Shown here: piece by piece, positions 13,101 to 22,105 of the stretch
Position numbering within the stretch: the stretch's first letter is position 1
Layout: each line of letters opens with the position of its first letter
Assembly: GCF_901709675.1 (NCBI RefSeq)
Contig: NC_051105.1
Coordinates: forward strand, 5,013,104 to 5,077,103
Length of the DNA: 64,000 nt
DNA from: Syngnathus acus
Lineage: Eukaryota > Chordata > Actinopteri > Syngnathiformes > Syngnathidae
Reading direction: 5' to 3'
Translations under genes and position numbers: made by a program
The notes under the pieces: model-generated
Database searches by the model: none
What the model was told of the DNA's origin: nothing
Seen by the model: only the letters and a program-made list of their open reading frames with translations

Positions 13101-16100
13101 AAACAGTGAAAGATTTTGTCACCAAAGTAGGGAAAGCCTACGAAAAAAGCACAGAAAACGCAGAGGAGTGTGACTCCATGTCTCTCAAGGTGCGTCAAGA
13201 AAGAAATTCATAACATTAGGTACACCTACATCAGTTCCATTCACTTTGCTTGTATGCCGCTTTCTTATAGTGTGCCGTCCTGAACGAGAAACTGGACTCC
13301 CTCCTCCAAACGCTCAACAGTGAGTGTCAAGCCCTGCCTCCACTGCCTCACGCTACTCCTCCTATCGTGGAGGAAGAACGGGAAGAGGAGGAAGTGGCGG
13401 AAAGCGATGAGAAGAAACCGGAAGAGGAGACGGCCAGCGAGGACAGCCTGACGGCGCTGAAGGAGAAGCTGGAAGAGGAGGAAACGGAGAAAGGTGGAAA
13501 CGGTGGCGCTTTCCCGCAGGCGCTCTTCAAAAGTCGGGAGCAGCTGATGTTCAGGGCCAACAGTCTAAAGAAAGCCTTTCGGCAGATCATAGAACAGGCC
13601 GAGAGAGGTAACGTTGAAATATTTTGAACTATCGTACACATCCAAAGTTGAGTTCCCCTAAAATGTAACTGAAATAGAGTAATAGGCGGGTAATTGCGCG
13701 AGAAGACAGAGGTGTGATCGATACTGCCATCTAGTGGTGTTTTATTGGCACTATTATTGGAATAGGCATCACTGGATAGCAGAGGTGTGGGATAGACTCC
13801 ATATCATCTGAGACCAAGCAGAACAATAATTGTGTGCCTGCTATATTGCAGTGAGCGGCCAAACTCAATTCCTTAAATTTAACATCAGTTTCTATGGTTA
13901 TCATCACACTTTTACTTGCTGTATTTGAAAATATCATATTAGTGTTACTTTTTTGTAGTAATATCAACAAAAAATACTTGGTATCTTCAGTGGTGGATGA
14001 GCAGAATGCCAACACGGACGAATCCGAGCCAACTTCCCCGCTGGAATTCCGTAAGGACAGTGAGGAGGAGAACCGTGACAGCGAGAAGGATGAAGACACC
14101 AAGGAGCTGGAAGCCCTAGCACGTAAGATTTTTTTATTGTTTTTTTTAACACCTCACCATAAAAAAACATCTCTCTCTTTTTTTAAGACATATGCAAGAT
14201 GTTCGTCACAATAACACCATAAAACATTGTGTGAGGTTCAGTCGGAAATAACAGCATTAAGCATTTCCCTCTCGTGGATGTAATGAGTTCCCATCGTCTC
14301 AAAAGCTGACGCAGGTTGCGTTTTCCTGTCGCACCTACTGTAACGTTTGAAACTTTAATGCCATCTGTATTCGGCACCGTGAAAACACTTGTGAGCAACG
14401 TTCTTTATGTTGCACTCACAATTCATGATGGAACAGACTAAGAAGAACATTAAACATCAAGCGACACTTTCATCTATTATCAAGCAAGAGAATCATATAT
14501 TAAGTTGCAAGTAAATGTAAATAAGTGCATGCACGTTCACGCCGTTGTGTGGCCCAAAGGATGTGTTATTGTCTTTGGGGCAGAAGTTCTTCCTGTTTAT
14601 CATACAGCTGCTTCCCTCCTTCCTTCCTTCCACTCATTTTGCAGCCAGTAGAATGCGAGAAAGGGAATCAGGCAAACCTTTGTCTCCTTTTTTTTCTTCC
14701 TCAAAGGGAAACGGTACATCTAAATAAAACTAATCGCTTCCAAACTGTCATAATAAGCTTTATTATCTTTATAGGTAATGCTTTAAGTAACATAATAATA
14801 TCGTTAACAGTCAGAAGTATTTATATAGAAATATTAAAAACAAACTATGTCTTTGTTGAACCCGCTCAGAGCTGCAGGATAGTGTAAACTAAGACATAAC
14901 GGCGCCTTCTTGTATCATATTCCAATCATTGTTGCGAGTGTCAAAATGTACTGAGTAGCCTAGACAGAGATGCGCAATCAAAATATTTAGTTATATGGTT
15001 AAGCTTACACATTTCCTTTGTGCAATCATCAAAAAAAGAAACAGTCCCCTATGAAAGTCGCGTAAAATATTCTTTTGAGGCACATTTTAATCTATTTTGT
15101 TAAATGCAGGTGTCTAAGTGCTGGCGATCTAAAGAGAAGTGTGACCCTCATGTGTTTGTGCGTGTGCATTTGTGTGTGTGCCAATAGCGGTCAAGAGTGT
15201 GTGTTCTCCCACAGAGAGGAGGGTGAGTCGCAGTACACAGTCGTACAGTTCCTTCAGCATTACACCTTTCACCACCAGCAAGGAGAACCTACCCGTGCTC
15301 AACACACGCATTATCTGTCCTGGTATGCACACACACACACACACACACACACACCACGCATGCGCATAAACTGTACCTGTTTAGATGGAAGCATTCACAC
15401 TTATATAAGCAATGAACATAAATAACACGCAAACACAATATGCACGAATATGTATGTTAAAACATGTTCTGCACTAATGGAAACATGCTAACCTGCATTG
15501 CATCTGCGGTTAACTATAAATTTACCTACAATCACACAAAAATATGCCAATGTAGAAACTGAAATTCATTTTTTAAAAAAGTAGTTTGACAAAAATTACA
15601 AATATTCAATACTTACTCAACTCCTGTACTTAAGTTTTTTTTTTTTAAACATTAGACATAACATAGGTAGATGCTAACATGCACAAACACCTACTAACAA
15701 ACCAGTGCTAACAGATTTATTTATATTTTTCCTCGTTGTGTGTGTAGGGCTTAGGGCTGGCCTGGCAGCCTCAATTGCCGGAAGTTCCATCATTAGCAAG
15801 ATGCTGCTGGCCAACATCGACCCCTTCGGTGCCACCCCCTTTATTGACCCTGACCTGGATTCATTGTAAGAACTGAATCTCATTCTCATACGTGTGTGAA
15901 TAAATATGAGAAGTTCCCTGTCTGACTCCATCAGAGAGGGCTACATGGAGAAATGTGTGATGAACAACTACTTTGGCATCGGACTTGACGCTAAGATCTC
16001 CTTGGAGTTCAACAACAAGAGAGAGGAACATCCAGAAAAATGCAGGTGTGAGCAAATTCTATATATTTTTTTATATTGGACACACTTGTGACTCTCCAGC

Positions 16101-19100
16101 ATGATACTGATCGGAAGTTGCATGGCCGTGTTCTCAACTACAGTCCAAAAGCATTGATTAATTTCCAGATTTATGATTCAAACACTCGAATGTCACATTG
16201 TCTTCAGAGGAATGTTGTAAAAATAGTTTTATGTCACAGGAGTCGCACGAAGAACATGATGTGGTACGGCGTCTTGGGAACCAGGGAGCTTCTGCAGAGG
16301 ACCTACAAGAACCTTGAGCAGAAGGTCCAGCTGGAGGTGAGACATTTAGTGACAATGCCATTGCTCCCGACATCTTTAAAACCTCTGCCTGAAATGAATT
16401 TATTTCCCCCAGTGTGACGGCCAATACATCCCTCTGCCCAGTCTTCAGGGCATCGCTGTGTTGAACATTCCCAGCTATGCCGGCGGGACCAACTTCTGGG
16501 GCGGCACCAAGGAGGATGACGTGAGTCCACTCCAAATAATGTTCCACTGAGGAGAAAATGGAAAATCTGTCAGGGAAGTTGTCAAAATGTGGCAGGACTC
16601 CATGCTCTTGCATTAATGGTGACCCTGATAGCATTGAAGAGAGTCACAGCATAGCCATGTTTGTCTTTTTAAAGCTCCTAGCATTTCAAGTCAAGTCAAA
16701 TTTATTTATTTTAGAGTGTCTGTTTGCACACACATACACACGAACTCACACATACCCTTGAGTGAGCCCCCGTACTTGTCAACCTTGGACCCACTCACAC
16801 ACACATTCTATAACATTTGGAGTTATGTAACCGCTGTTGTGGAAAAAGTGGTGAGGAAATATTCAAAAACAAAATTCACGTTTTATTTAGTATATCCTTT
16901 CATCCATTTTCCTTCGGCAAGAAGCGTGATTGTCCTTGACTGGTTGACATTCGCACCTCTGGACAACCAAGAGTATTCAATTAACCTAACATGCATATAA
17001 CTTGCTTACTTTTAGAATGTTGATGGAAGTAAAGGGAATGCATTTTCCCTGAGTATATAAAGTATAATGAATAAAAAATATGAATTTAGATATTTTATAT
17101 AACGTTTTGTGTCATCTTTACGGCACTTAGATGCAGCGCAAAAGCTATGTGTTATGGCGCCATCTAGTGGTCATAGCTTCCCAGTACACAAACAGAAATA
17201 TGACAAGAAATACAACTATGTAAATGGATATAATGTATATGTGCCTTTAGTTTTGATGGACAATGTCTGGTGAGAACGCCAAGCCTCGCCTTCTGTGTAT
17301 TTTTGACCGACTGTCAATGTTGGTTAATCCCTCACACCATGCAGATCTTCTGTGCTCCATCATTTGATGATAAAATCCTGGAGGTGGTGGCTGTGTTTGG
17401 AAGCATGCAGATGGCTGTTTCCAGGGTCATCAAGTTGCAACACCACCGCATAGCACAGGTGAGACTCGAAGTGGAAGAACTCACATTGATAGATGAACAA
17501 AGATATGTGCATGAATTAATCAAATGAAAGTTTCGCACCACTTAAGGTATTTGATAGTTTAGAAATCACTGATGTTACATATGTGGTTCAAAAGTGAATG
17601 TCTGTATAAAGTACTCTTTTCAAATCAGTGCCGAACAGTGAAGATCACCATCTTGGGTGACGAGGGCGTTCCCATCCAAGTTGATGGTGAGGCGTGGATC
17701 CAGCCACCAGGGGTCATCAAAATCCAGCACAAGAACAGAGCGCAGATGCTCACCAGAGACCGGGTGAGGAAACTCAGAAGGGTTGGATGACAGAAGTTTG
17801 TCTTCTAACGGCGTCCTCTCTTCACCTATGCAGGCCTTCGAGAATACGCTGAAGTCGTGGGAGGACAAGCTGAAGTATGACAAGCCGCCTCTACGGCCTC
17901 ACCTCTACCCGCAGCAGTCTGTCGACCTTGCCTCGGAGGAAGAGGCCGCCATCTTGCAGCTGTGCGCCCGGGCGGCAGAAGAGCTCATCACGCGGTAGTT
18001 ATACACAAGTGATATAATACAGTACAGCTCATATCAAAAGTTTGCCTTTTTTTTTTTTAACTTTCAGTCATATTCCTCGTTTTATTACAGAATATGTGAG
18101 GCCGCAAAAACCAACGAGCTCTTGGAGCAGGAGTTGGCACACGCCGTGAACGCAGCATCACACGCCATCAACAAAACACATCCTAAATTCCCAGAGGTAA
18201 AAACTGGCCTTTAAGAAAATGTAAATATTAAATTAAAGAAGATTAAATAAAACTATTTAATTTAAATTTATAGTTTTTTTTTTGTAGACTTTAATTTTTG
18301 CAAATTCTGTTGTAAATTTCACACATGGGTTAGCGTAACTGTGACAAATGACAAATGTGTGGTGGTATGCACATTACAGAGTCTGTCCAGGAACACAGCA
18401 ATAGAGGTGGCCAGCACCGTCAAGGCTTTGTACAACGAGACTGAATCACTTCTCGTGGGTCGTGTCTCACTGGTGTGTAAACAAGGCTCACTTATTATTA
18501 TTATTTTTATTTTTTGTATTATTATTATTACTTAAGGCTTATTGGTTGACATCTAATATAAAAAAAATATATATATATACATTTTTATATTTAAATATTT
18601 ATATACATCTACTTCTGGTAGCAATTGGACCCACCAGAAGAGGAACAGCTTTCCGGTGCCCTACAGAGTGTGGAGTTGGAACTGGGAAAATTAGAAGAGA
18701 TCTCGTGGCTCTACCACATTCTGCAGCCCAATGATGAAGAGGTGAGCATCACACACAACCCTGATAACAAAATTGTAGCACAGCATGAAAACAGTAGATG
18801 GCTCCGTGTTGTGGGAGAGCAGAGTAGCTCAACGAAAGGCTATAGGTTGACTGTGCTTGTGTACCAGGACCACTCTCTGGGTTATGGCAAGAGGAACAGT
18901 CGCGGTGGCGTCTTTCGCATAGTGCCCAAATTCAAGAAGGAGAAGGCGGCCAAAAAGACCAGCCCGCAGTCAGGTAAGGCGGCTCTCAAAGAAGGGTCGG
19001 AGACACTGTTCCAGAGAACATATAACCGTTCTCCCCATTAAGTTATACCTCAGTGATAAACAGGGAGGGTTGAGACCAGGTTTGAACCCCAGACCTGACA

Positions 19101-22100
19101 TGTCATTAAAATTGCGTCAAGAGTCCACATTAAAGCCCTTCATGAGGCGAGGTAGTCTCTTTTTTGGCTTTACAGGTACATCGGGTGAGCTAATGATTTG
19201 TAACGCTCACTGACATCTTCCCTGGATTCTGTGTGAACGACAAAAGCTGATAAATGTTCCGTCACAGCTCCTTGTTCTACGCGATCTGTGTAGAAGTCAA
19301 TTTTGCTTTTTGTTTACATCCAAACTCCAAAGGTGATACCTTGCTCCTACTCTGAGTGTAACGTCATCAGCAGAAGTACAAAGTCGCAAACGAGGAAGAA
19401 GCTGAAAGACAGCTCAGATTAGCTTTCGCCACTTGTATTGATGAATTGTTTCGGCTGTATTTCCACCTCTCTACTTTTTCCTCCTCTGTGTTGAGCCTGA
19501 CGGTCGCTTGCATGTTTGCCCACGGGCTCCACTTGGAAGCCCCTCTTTCCTCCCAGCAGCCGCTCCTCTTGCTCTGTCATTTTGAATGCTTGTTCCCTTG
19601 CTCTGTTCATATGATTCCATTTTTTCCCTTCAGTGATACACCACAGTGTGTGTGTTGTTTATGTGTGTGAGATGAAATATTGTATTTCCTCATGTAGACG
19701 GTCTTTTATTAAAACAAAAATCGACATGACAATTCAGTTGGAAATTACAAATGCGTCGCACTCAACTAATTTGCACGTTGGCGTAAAAACGTACATTTCC
19801 GCAAGGTTGTTGACGTGCTAAGAGACATGTTGCTGTTTTGGTTAGCAATGTTGGACAAATGGGCTCTTTATTGTCGGCATGAACAATATAAGCTCGGAAT
19901 GATGCTTATGACGGGATTTCAATGGTGAAGTTCAAGGTATCTGTTTGAAGAAGGCGTTTATTTCTTCTTAAATATTGCGTCATCAAGTAGGAGCCACTGC
20001 TTGAGGAAATACATGTTTGTGTGTGTGTGAGGGACATTTGTGCAGTTTTTTTGCATATTTGGGAGGCACTCTGAGCCTCTCTTTGCTCTGGTCTGTGCTT
20101 GTGTGTATGTGTGTGTGTGTGCATGCATGTGTGTGTGTATGTGTGCGTAGTGGAGAGATGGGGCACAGACGAGGTGGGTGTGTGGCTGGAGCAGCTGAGT
20201 CTGGGAGAGTACCGGGATACCTTCATCCGACACGACATCCGAGGCTCGGAGCTGCTGCACTTGGAGAGGAGGGACCTGAAGGTACACACACACACACACA
20301 CACACACGTGCACACACACGCATCCTCAGCCTGTTCTGTCCTCTGACCAACACTCCTCTGTCCTCCTGTTGTGTTTCTTTAATGGCTCCCTGTCCCGCTG
20401 CATTGCATTGCTCTGCCTGGCTTTTCTCTGTTTTACTGTCGCTTGGTGGAAAAGACGTTTTAAGATTTACGAGAGGGGAAAAAAAAGGACTGGACTAAGA
20501 GCAAGTACAGGATTCAGTCAGGAGTCAAGACTTTTTTTTTTTAACTGTCCCCCATTATTCACTGAAACTCACCTATTTGCTGTTGTACTCAGGCTAGAGG
20601 AACTACAGTAGTCCTTTGCTGACATCTCAGAGAATTGTAAACCTATTTTAGGGGTGTGGCCATTCCTCATAGATTTATTCTACCTAAACTTCTTTGCTCC
20701 TCTGCAGGGTGTCGGTTGAATGCTGAACGGTGTTTCTTTGTACAGTGTAACTGTGAATGCTCTACAAAGTCAAATTCAGAATTCAACAAAGATTTTCAGG
20801 ATTTTTTTTTTTATTCTGATGTCAGTATCATGCTAATGTTTGGGAGTAGATTGTTGCAGACCAAAAAAAAAAAAAAAAGCTGAATTTTGGGCCATCTTTA
20901 TAAAATGTTGCATTGTTTTCTATTGTTTTTAAATTGGAATTCAAACACAATTATCAACAAACAAATGTTTTTCACATTTTTAAGTGAATTCCAATCGATG
21001 CCTATGCGAAATCTAACGCCACAAGAAAGGCTCAGTGTTGTAAAAAAAAAAGAAAAAAAAAACCTTCCACTGAACATTGATTCATCTGCAGTAATGAATG
21101 AATTGTTGAATAAACAGAAGCATCTTCTGTACCTGGCCATGAAAGAGAACCAGAGAAACCCACGCAAAGAAGGGGAAATGATGCAAACTCCACACAGGAA
21201 AACCAAAGCCAAAATTAGAACCGAGTGTCGCGATTGTGAAGCAGGCATACTAACCACTATAGCACTGTGACGGTTCTGAGAACTAAATGCTCGGTAAATT
21301 TCTCGTAGGGGGACCAAGTGTGTACTCTTTCTGAGAACTCCAAAAATACATCTTTAGGCTTAGTTTATTTGCATACATCGCTTCACCCACAGAGTTAACT
21401 GTGTTTACTCTGCTGGCATCCAAATACTGTAAAATCCTGTGCATAATACGTGCATAAAATTCCCCCCCATTAAAAAAAATTAATAATCAAACGGCAATAT
21501 TATACTCATGTACGTTGACCAGTAATTAAAGTAGTAGCTGTTAAAAAAAAAAGAAAAAAAAGGCCTTTGAAGACAAACACAAAAATAAGAACTAACAAAC
21601 ACATTTTAAAATGTAATTTAAACAAAAATGAACTCTAATGAACTGTAATACCAAACTATTATAACCCACTCTGTCAACATTATGTTTAATTTAAGGACTC
21701 CCAAACTCCCCTGGATGATAATCCAAGTGTCAAGAGTGTCAGGAGTGAATGACACACTTCTGCCAGTAGGGGGCGGTAATAAACACATAAACAGTAAAAT
21801 CTTTGATTCGCCAGTGGAATAATTGGCAGTTGCACGGTTTAAGAAAAGTCGTCCAATTTTGCTGTCATGCTCCATCCACACGATGACTCAATGTTTTGCA
21901 GTTTAGCACCACCCACCTGTCGAAGTCATTTTTGTACATGTTTAATCCAAATGTATTTTTTTTTTTTTACAATTTAGTTTTTACAGCTGTTATTTTTTTT
22001 CTTTTGTTGATCTTGCAGGATCTGGGGATATCGAAAGTGGGTCATATGAAGAGAATCCTCCAGGGAACTAAGGACCTGGCCAAGGCCTCCATGGTCGATC

Positions 22101-22105
22101 TTTAA
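5315..22105 (+). CDS. dgkh: dgkh, diacylglycerol kinase eta (26 exons, 5' end outside window)
   Basis: Type II diacylglycerol kinase, which phosphorylates diacylglycerol to phosphatidic acid at membranes and so ends DAG signalling. The 26 exons seen give 1,116 residues: the end of a PH domain (1-35), C1 domain 1 (about 46-96), C1 domain 2 (about 118-170), catalytic domain from about 195 with GGDGSVGW and [11 protein letters not shown], an acidic linker (about 440-480), accessory domain (about 665-825) with [10 protein letters not shown] and [11 protein letters not shown], and a SAM domain (about 1047-1112). All exon phases match and the total divides by three. The first ~110 residues of the family are missing, so their exons lie left of the window or were not recognised. 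DGK delta is nearly as similar; the choice of eta rests on the akap11 and tnfsf11 neighbours. Splicing may produce SAM-less forms (see findings). Confidence 0.95.
5420..6761 (+). other. dgkh intron
   Basis: A 19-20-nt A run sits at 5614-5633. The remainder is AT-rich unique-looking sequence with no exon or RNA gene that I can see. Confidence 0.8.
6762..6894 (+). CDS. dgkh: dgkh exon b: first half of C1 domain 1
   Basis: 44 codons plus one base, with donor gtatgt. It encodes [17 protein letters not shown], the start of a zinc-binding C1 finger with the C-x2-C pair. Confidence 0.95.
7071..7126. repeat. (AAAT)n microsatellite
   Basis: Thirteen or so AAAT units with one interruption. Confidence 0.97.
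8270..8571 (+). mobile_element. L2/CR1-type retrotransposon 3' tail
   Basis: The segment ends attgacaataaagctgactt followed by four to five TTTGAC units at 8542-8569. This AATAAA plus short tandem tail is the typical 3' end of fish L2-like elements. The left boundary is uncertain. The reverse orientation tail (tcaagtcaagtcaaatttat) appears at 16687-16706. Confidence 0.6.
9095..9201 (+). CDS. dgkh: dgkh exon c: second half of C1 domain 1
   Basis: 107 nt that complete the split codon and finish the first C1 domain with [10 protein letters not shown]. It runs on to [12 protein letters not shown], a stretch strongly conserved in type II DGKs. Donor gtaagt. Confidence 0.95.
9340..9465 (+). CDS. 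dgkh: dgkh exon d: first part of C1 domain 2
   Basis: 42 codons in phase 0. It encodes [19 protein letters not shown] followed by CLWCKAM, the core of the second C1 domain. Donor gtaaga. Confidence 0.95.
9763..9865 (+). CDS. dgkh: dgkh exon e: end of C1 domain 2 and linker
   Basis: 103 nt ending in phase 1. [13 protein letters not shown] supplies the last zinc ligands of C1 domain 2. [12 protein letters not shown] then leads into the catalytic domain. Confidence 0.94.
9866..11143 (+). other. dgkh intron
   Basis: CA tract near 10380-10404 and an imperfect TG tract at 10841-10900. The stretch 10440-10690 is richer in GC than its surroundings and could be a conserved regulatory element, but nothing specific is visible. 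Confidence 0.7.
11144..11306 (+). CDS. dgkh: dgkh exon f: start of catalytic domain
   Basis: 163 nt encoding [17 protein letters not shown] and then [10 protein letters not shown]. The second is the first conserved loop of the DAG kinase catalytic fold. The exon ends GGPHL with a split Gly codon. Confidence 0.95.
11489..11597 (+). CDS. dgkh: dgkh exon g: nucleotide-binding loop
   Basis: 109 nt carrying [15 protein letters not shown], the glycine-rich ATP-binding signature (GGDGxxGW) needed for kinase activity. It is intact, so the enzyme should be active. Confidence 0.96.
11598..12413 (+). other. dgkh intron
   Basis: AT-rich, with no recognised exon or repeat. Confidence 0.8.
12414..12635 (+). 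CDS. dgkh: dgkh exon h: catalytic domain, GTGNDLAR
   Basis: 74 codons in phase 0. [16 protein letters not shown] is the second catalytic signature and [13 protein letters not shown] follows. The tail ([14 protein letters not shown]) is the variable linker between the catalytic halves. Donor gtagtg. Confidence 0.95.
12715..12806 (+). CDS. dgkh: dgkh exon i: YEDSVAAHL exon
   Basis: 92 nt encoding [17 protein letters not shown] and [10 protein letters not shown] second AG at 12726-12727 looks more like the usual site next to the conserved part, but using it breaks frame. The acceptor at 12713-12714 keeps frame and adds FHISA in front. Confidence 0.85.
13090..13189 (+). CDS. dgkh: dgkh exon j
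   Basis: 100 nt encoding [20 protein letters not shown] and an acidic end. This is the helical region after the catalytic half in type II DGKs. Donor gtgcgt. Confidence 0.93.
13271..13607 (+). CDS. dgkh: dgkh exon k: acidic linker
   Basis: 337 nt. It opens with [18 protein letters not shown] and ends with [19 protein letters not shown], both typical of the family. Between them lies a Glu-rich, low-complexity stretch of roughly 45 residues that looks lineage-specific. Acceptor tatag, donor gtaacg. Confidence 0.93.
13608..13990 (+). other. dgkh intron with ccatctagtggt motif
   Basis: It holds tgccatctagtggt at 13725-13738. A near-identical word occurs at 17158-17170 in another dgkh intron, as expected for an old interspersed repeat. 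Confidence 0.6.
13991..14122 (+). CDS. dgkh: dgkh exon l: linker
   Basis: 132 nt beginning [17 protein letters not shown] and ending in a charged Glu/Asp/Lys run. VDEQNA anchors it to the type II linker; the rest is poorly conserved. Confidence 0.88.
14123..15187 (+). other. dgkh intron
   Basis: No recognisable element apart from a TG-rich stretch just before the acceptor. Confidence 0.75.
15188..15322 (+). CDS. dgkh: dgkh exon m: Ser-rich linker
   Basis: 135 nt encoding [15 protein letters not shown], then a Ser/Thr run and [12 protein letters not shown]. The last part is the conserved lead-in to the accessory domain. A (CA)n tract starts just after the donor gtatgc. Confidence 0.9.
15323..15747 (+). 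other. dgkh intron with (CA)n
   Basis: The (CA)n tract at 15326-15353 begins 3 nt after the exon. The rest is AT-rich without recognised content. Confidence 0.8.
15748..15865 (+). CDS. dgkh: dgkh exon n
   Basis: 118 nt encoding [20 protein letters not shown] and then [18 protein letters not shown]. Donor gtaaga. It keeps frame with both neighbours. Confidence 0.93.
15935..16045 (+). CDS. dgkh: dgkh exon o: start of accessory domain
   Basis: 111 nt encoding [20 protein letters not shown] and [13 protein letters not shown]. This is the opening motif of the DAG kinase accessory domain. Confidence 0.96.
16240..16336 (+). CDS. dgkh: dgkh exon p: accessory domain
   Basis: 97 nt encoding [18 protein letters not shown] and the following [14 protein letters not shown]. 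Confidence 0.96.
16413..16520 (+). CDS. dgkh: dgkh exon q: accessory domain
   Basis: 36 codons including [18 protein letters not shown], one of the most conserved stretches of the accessory domain. Donor gtgagt directly after EDD. Confidence 0.96.
16521..17344 (+). other. dgkh intron with repeat fragments
   Basis: A minus-strand L2-like tail at 16687-16706, a fragment of the teleost interspersed repeat at 16888-16997 and the ccatctagtggt word at 17158-17170. Confidence 0.65.
17345..17458 (+). CDS. dgkh: dgkh exon r: accessory domain
   Basis: 38 codons encoding [19 protein letters not shown] and ending LQHHRIAQ. Confidence 0.96.
17629..17763 (+). CDS. dgkh: dgkh exon s: end of accessory domain
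   Basis: 45 codons encoding [20 protein letters not shown] and the EAWIQPPG signature, ending [10 protein letters not shown]. Confidence 0.96.
17834..17994 (+). CDS. dgkh: dgkh exon t: LKSWEDK exon
   Basis: 161 nt encoding [17 protein letters not shown] and a Pro-rich and then acidic/Ala-rich helical stretch ([19 protein letters not shown]). Donor gtagtt. Confidence 0.93.
18091..18196 (+). CDS. dgkh: dgkh exon u
   Basis: 106 nt encoding [19 protein letters not shown], matching the family's [10 protein letters not shown] motif. Donor gtaaaa. Confidence 0.92.
18380..18472 (+). CDS. dgkh: dgkh exon v
   Basis: 31 codons encoding [18 protein letters not shown], a helical segment between the accessory and SAM domains. 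Donor gtgtgt. Confidence 0.9.
18622..18741 (+). CDS. dgkh: dgkh exon w
   Basis: 40 codons encoding [20 protein letters not shown] and ending LQPNDEE. The intron that follows is 126 nt long and open in this frame. Confidence 0.92.
18868..18973 (+). CDS. dgkh: dgkh exon x: basic linker before SAM
   Basis: 106 nt encoding [18 protein letters not shown]. It ends in phase 1 at a gtaagg donor. Reading through that donor gives 23 further residues before TAA at 19039-19041. Confidence 0.93.
18974..20150 (+). other. dgkh intron before SAM exon
   Basis: The first 68 nt are open in frame with the upstream exon. The last 50 nt are TG-rich (20098-20148). The segment 19200-19640 has no recognised element. 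Confidence 0.75.
20098..20148. repeat. (TG)n-rich tract before SAM exon
   Basis: TG units with GC and TA interruptions, running up to the acceptor of the SAM exon. Confidence 0.95.
20151..20281 (+). CDS. dgkh: dgkh exon y: SAM domain
   Basis: 131 nt, an asymmetric exon (phase 1 in, phase 0 out). It encodes [18 protein letters not shown] and the [18 protein letters not shown] core of the SAM domain, which drives DGK oligomerisation. The acceptor sits at the end of a TG-rich tract with little pyrimidine tract, and the donor gtacac is the first unit of a (CA)n tract. Confidence 0.95.
20283..20321. repeat. (CA)n tract at SAM exon donor
   Basis: About 18 CA units starting inside the donor site of the SAM exon. 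It is complementary to the upstream TG tract. Confidence 0.96.
21120..21272 (+). repeat. Teleost interspersed repeat fragment
   Basis: agaaacccacgcaaagaagg, atgcaaactccacacagg and the closing ctaaccactatagcactgtg are the 3' half of the family seen at 1672-1960. Confidence 0.65.
21763..21774 (+). promoter_or_regulatory. Candidate CTCF site
   Basis: CCAGTAGGGGGC fits the vertebrate CTCF core CCASYAGRKGGC at every position. It lies in the last dgkh intron. Occupancy is not known. Confidence 0.45.
22019..22105 (+). CDS. dgkh: dgkh exon z: end of SAM domain and stop
   Basis: 28 codons plus TAA, encoding [16 protein letters not shown] and [12 protein letters not shown]. This is the closing helix of the SAM domain and the usual C-terminus of the long isoform. 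Acceptor cttgcag. Confidence 0.95.
   Translation, partial: DLGISKVGHMKRILQGTKDLAKASMVDL

Larger units (their letters stand above)
20322..22018 (+). other. dgkh last intron
   Basis: A-rich runs near 20861-20877 and 21050-21061, an interspersed-repeat fragment at 21120-21272 and a CTCF-like word at 21763-21774. Confidence 0.7.

Noticed and set aside
16158-16634. 158-codon minus-strand frame
   Set aside because: Antisense shadow of two dgkh exons (16240-16336 and 16413-16520).
18625-19041. 138-codon frame as an independent gene
   Set aside because: It is two dgkh exons plus an open 126-nt intron; kept as a splicing finding instead.
20099-20611. 170-codon plus-strand frame
   Set aside because: It only runs the SAM exon together with the flanking TG and CA repeats and then intron. 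The real exon is 20151-20281.
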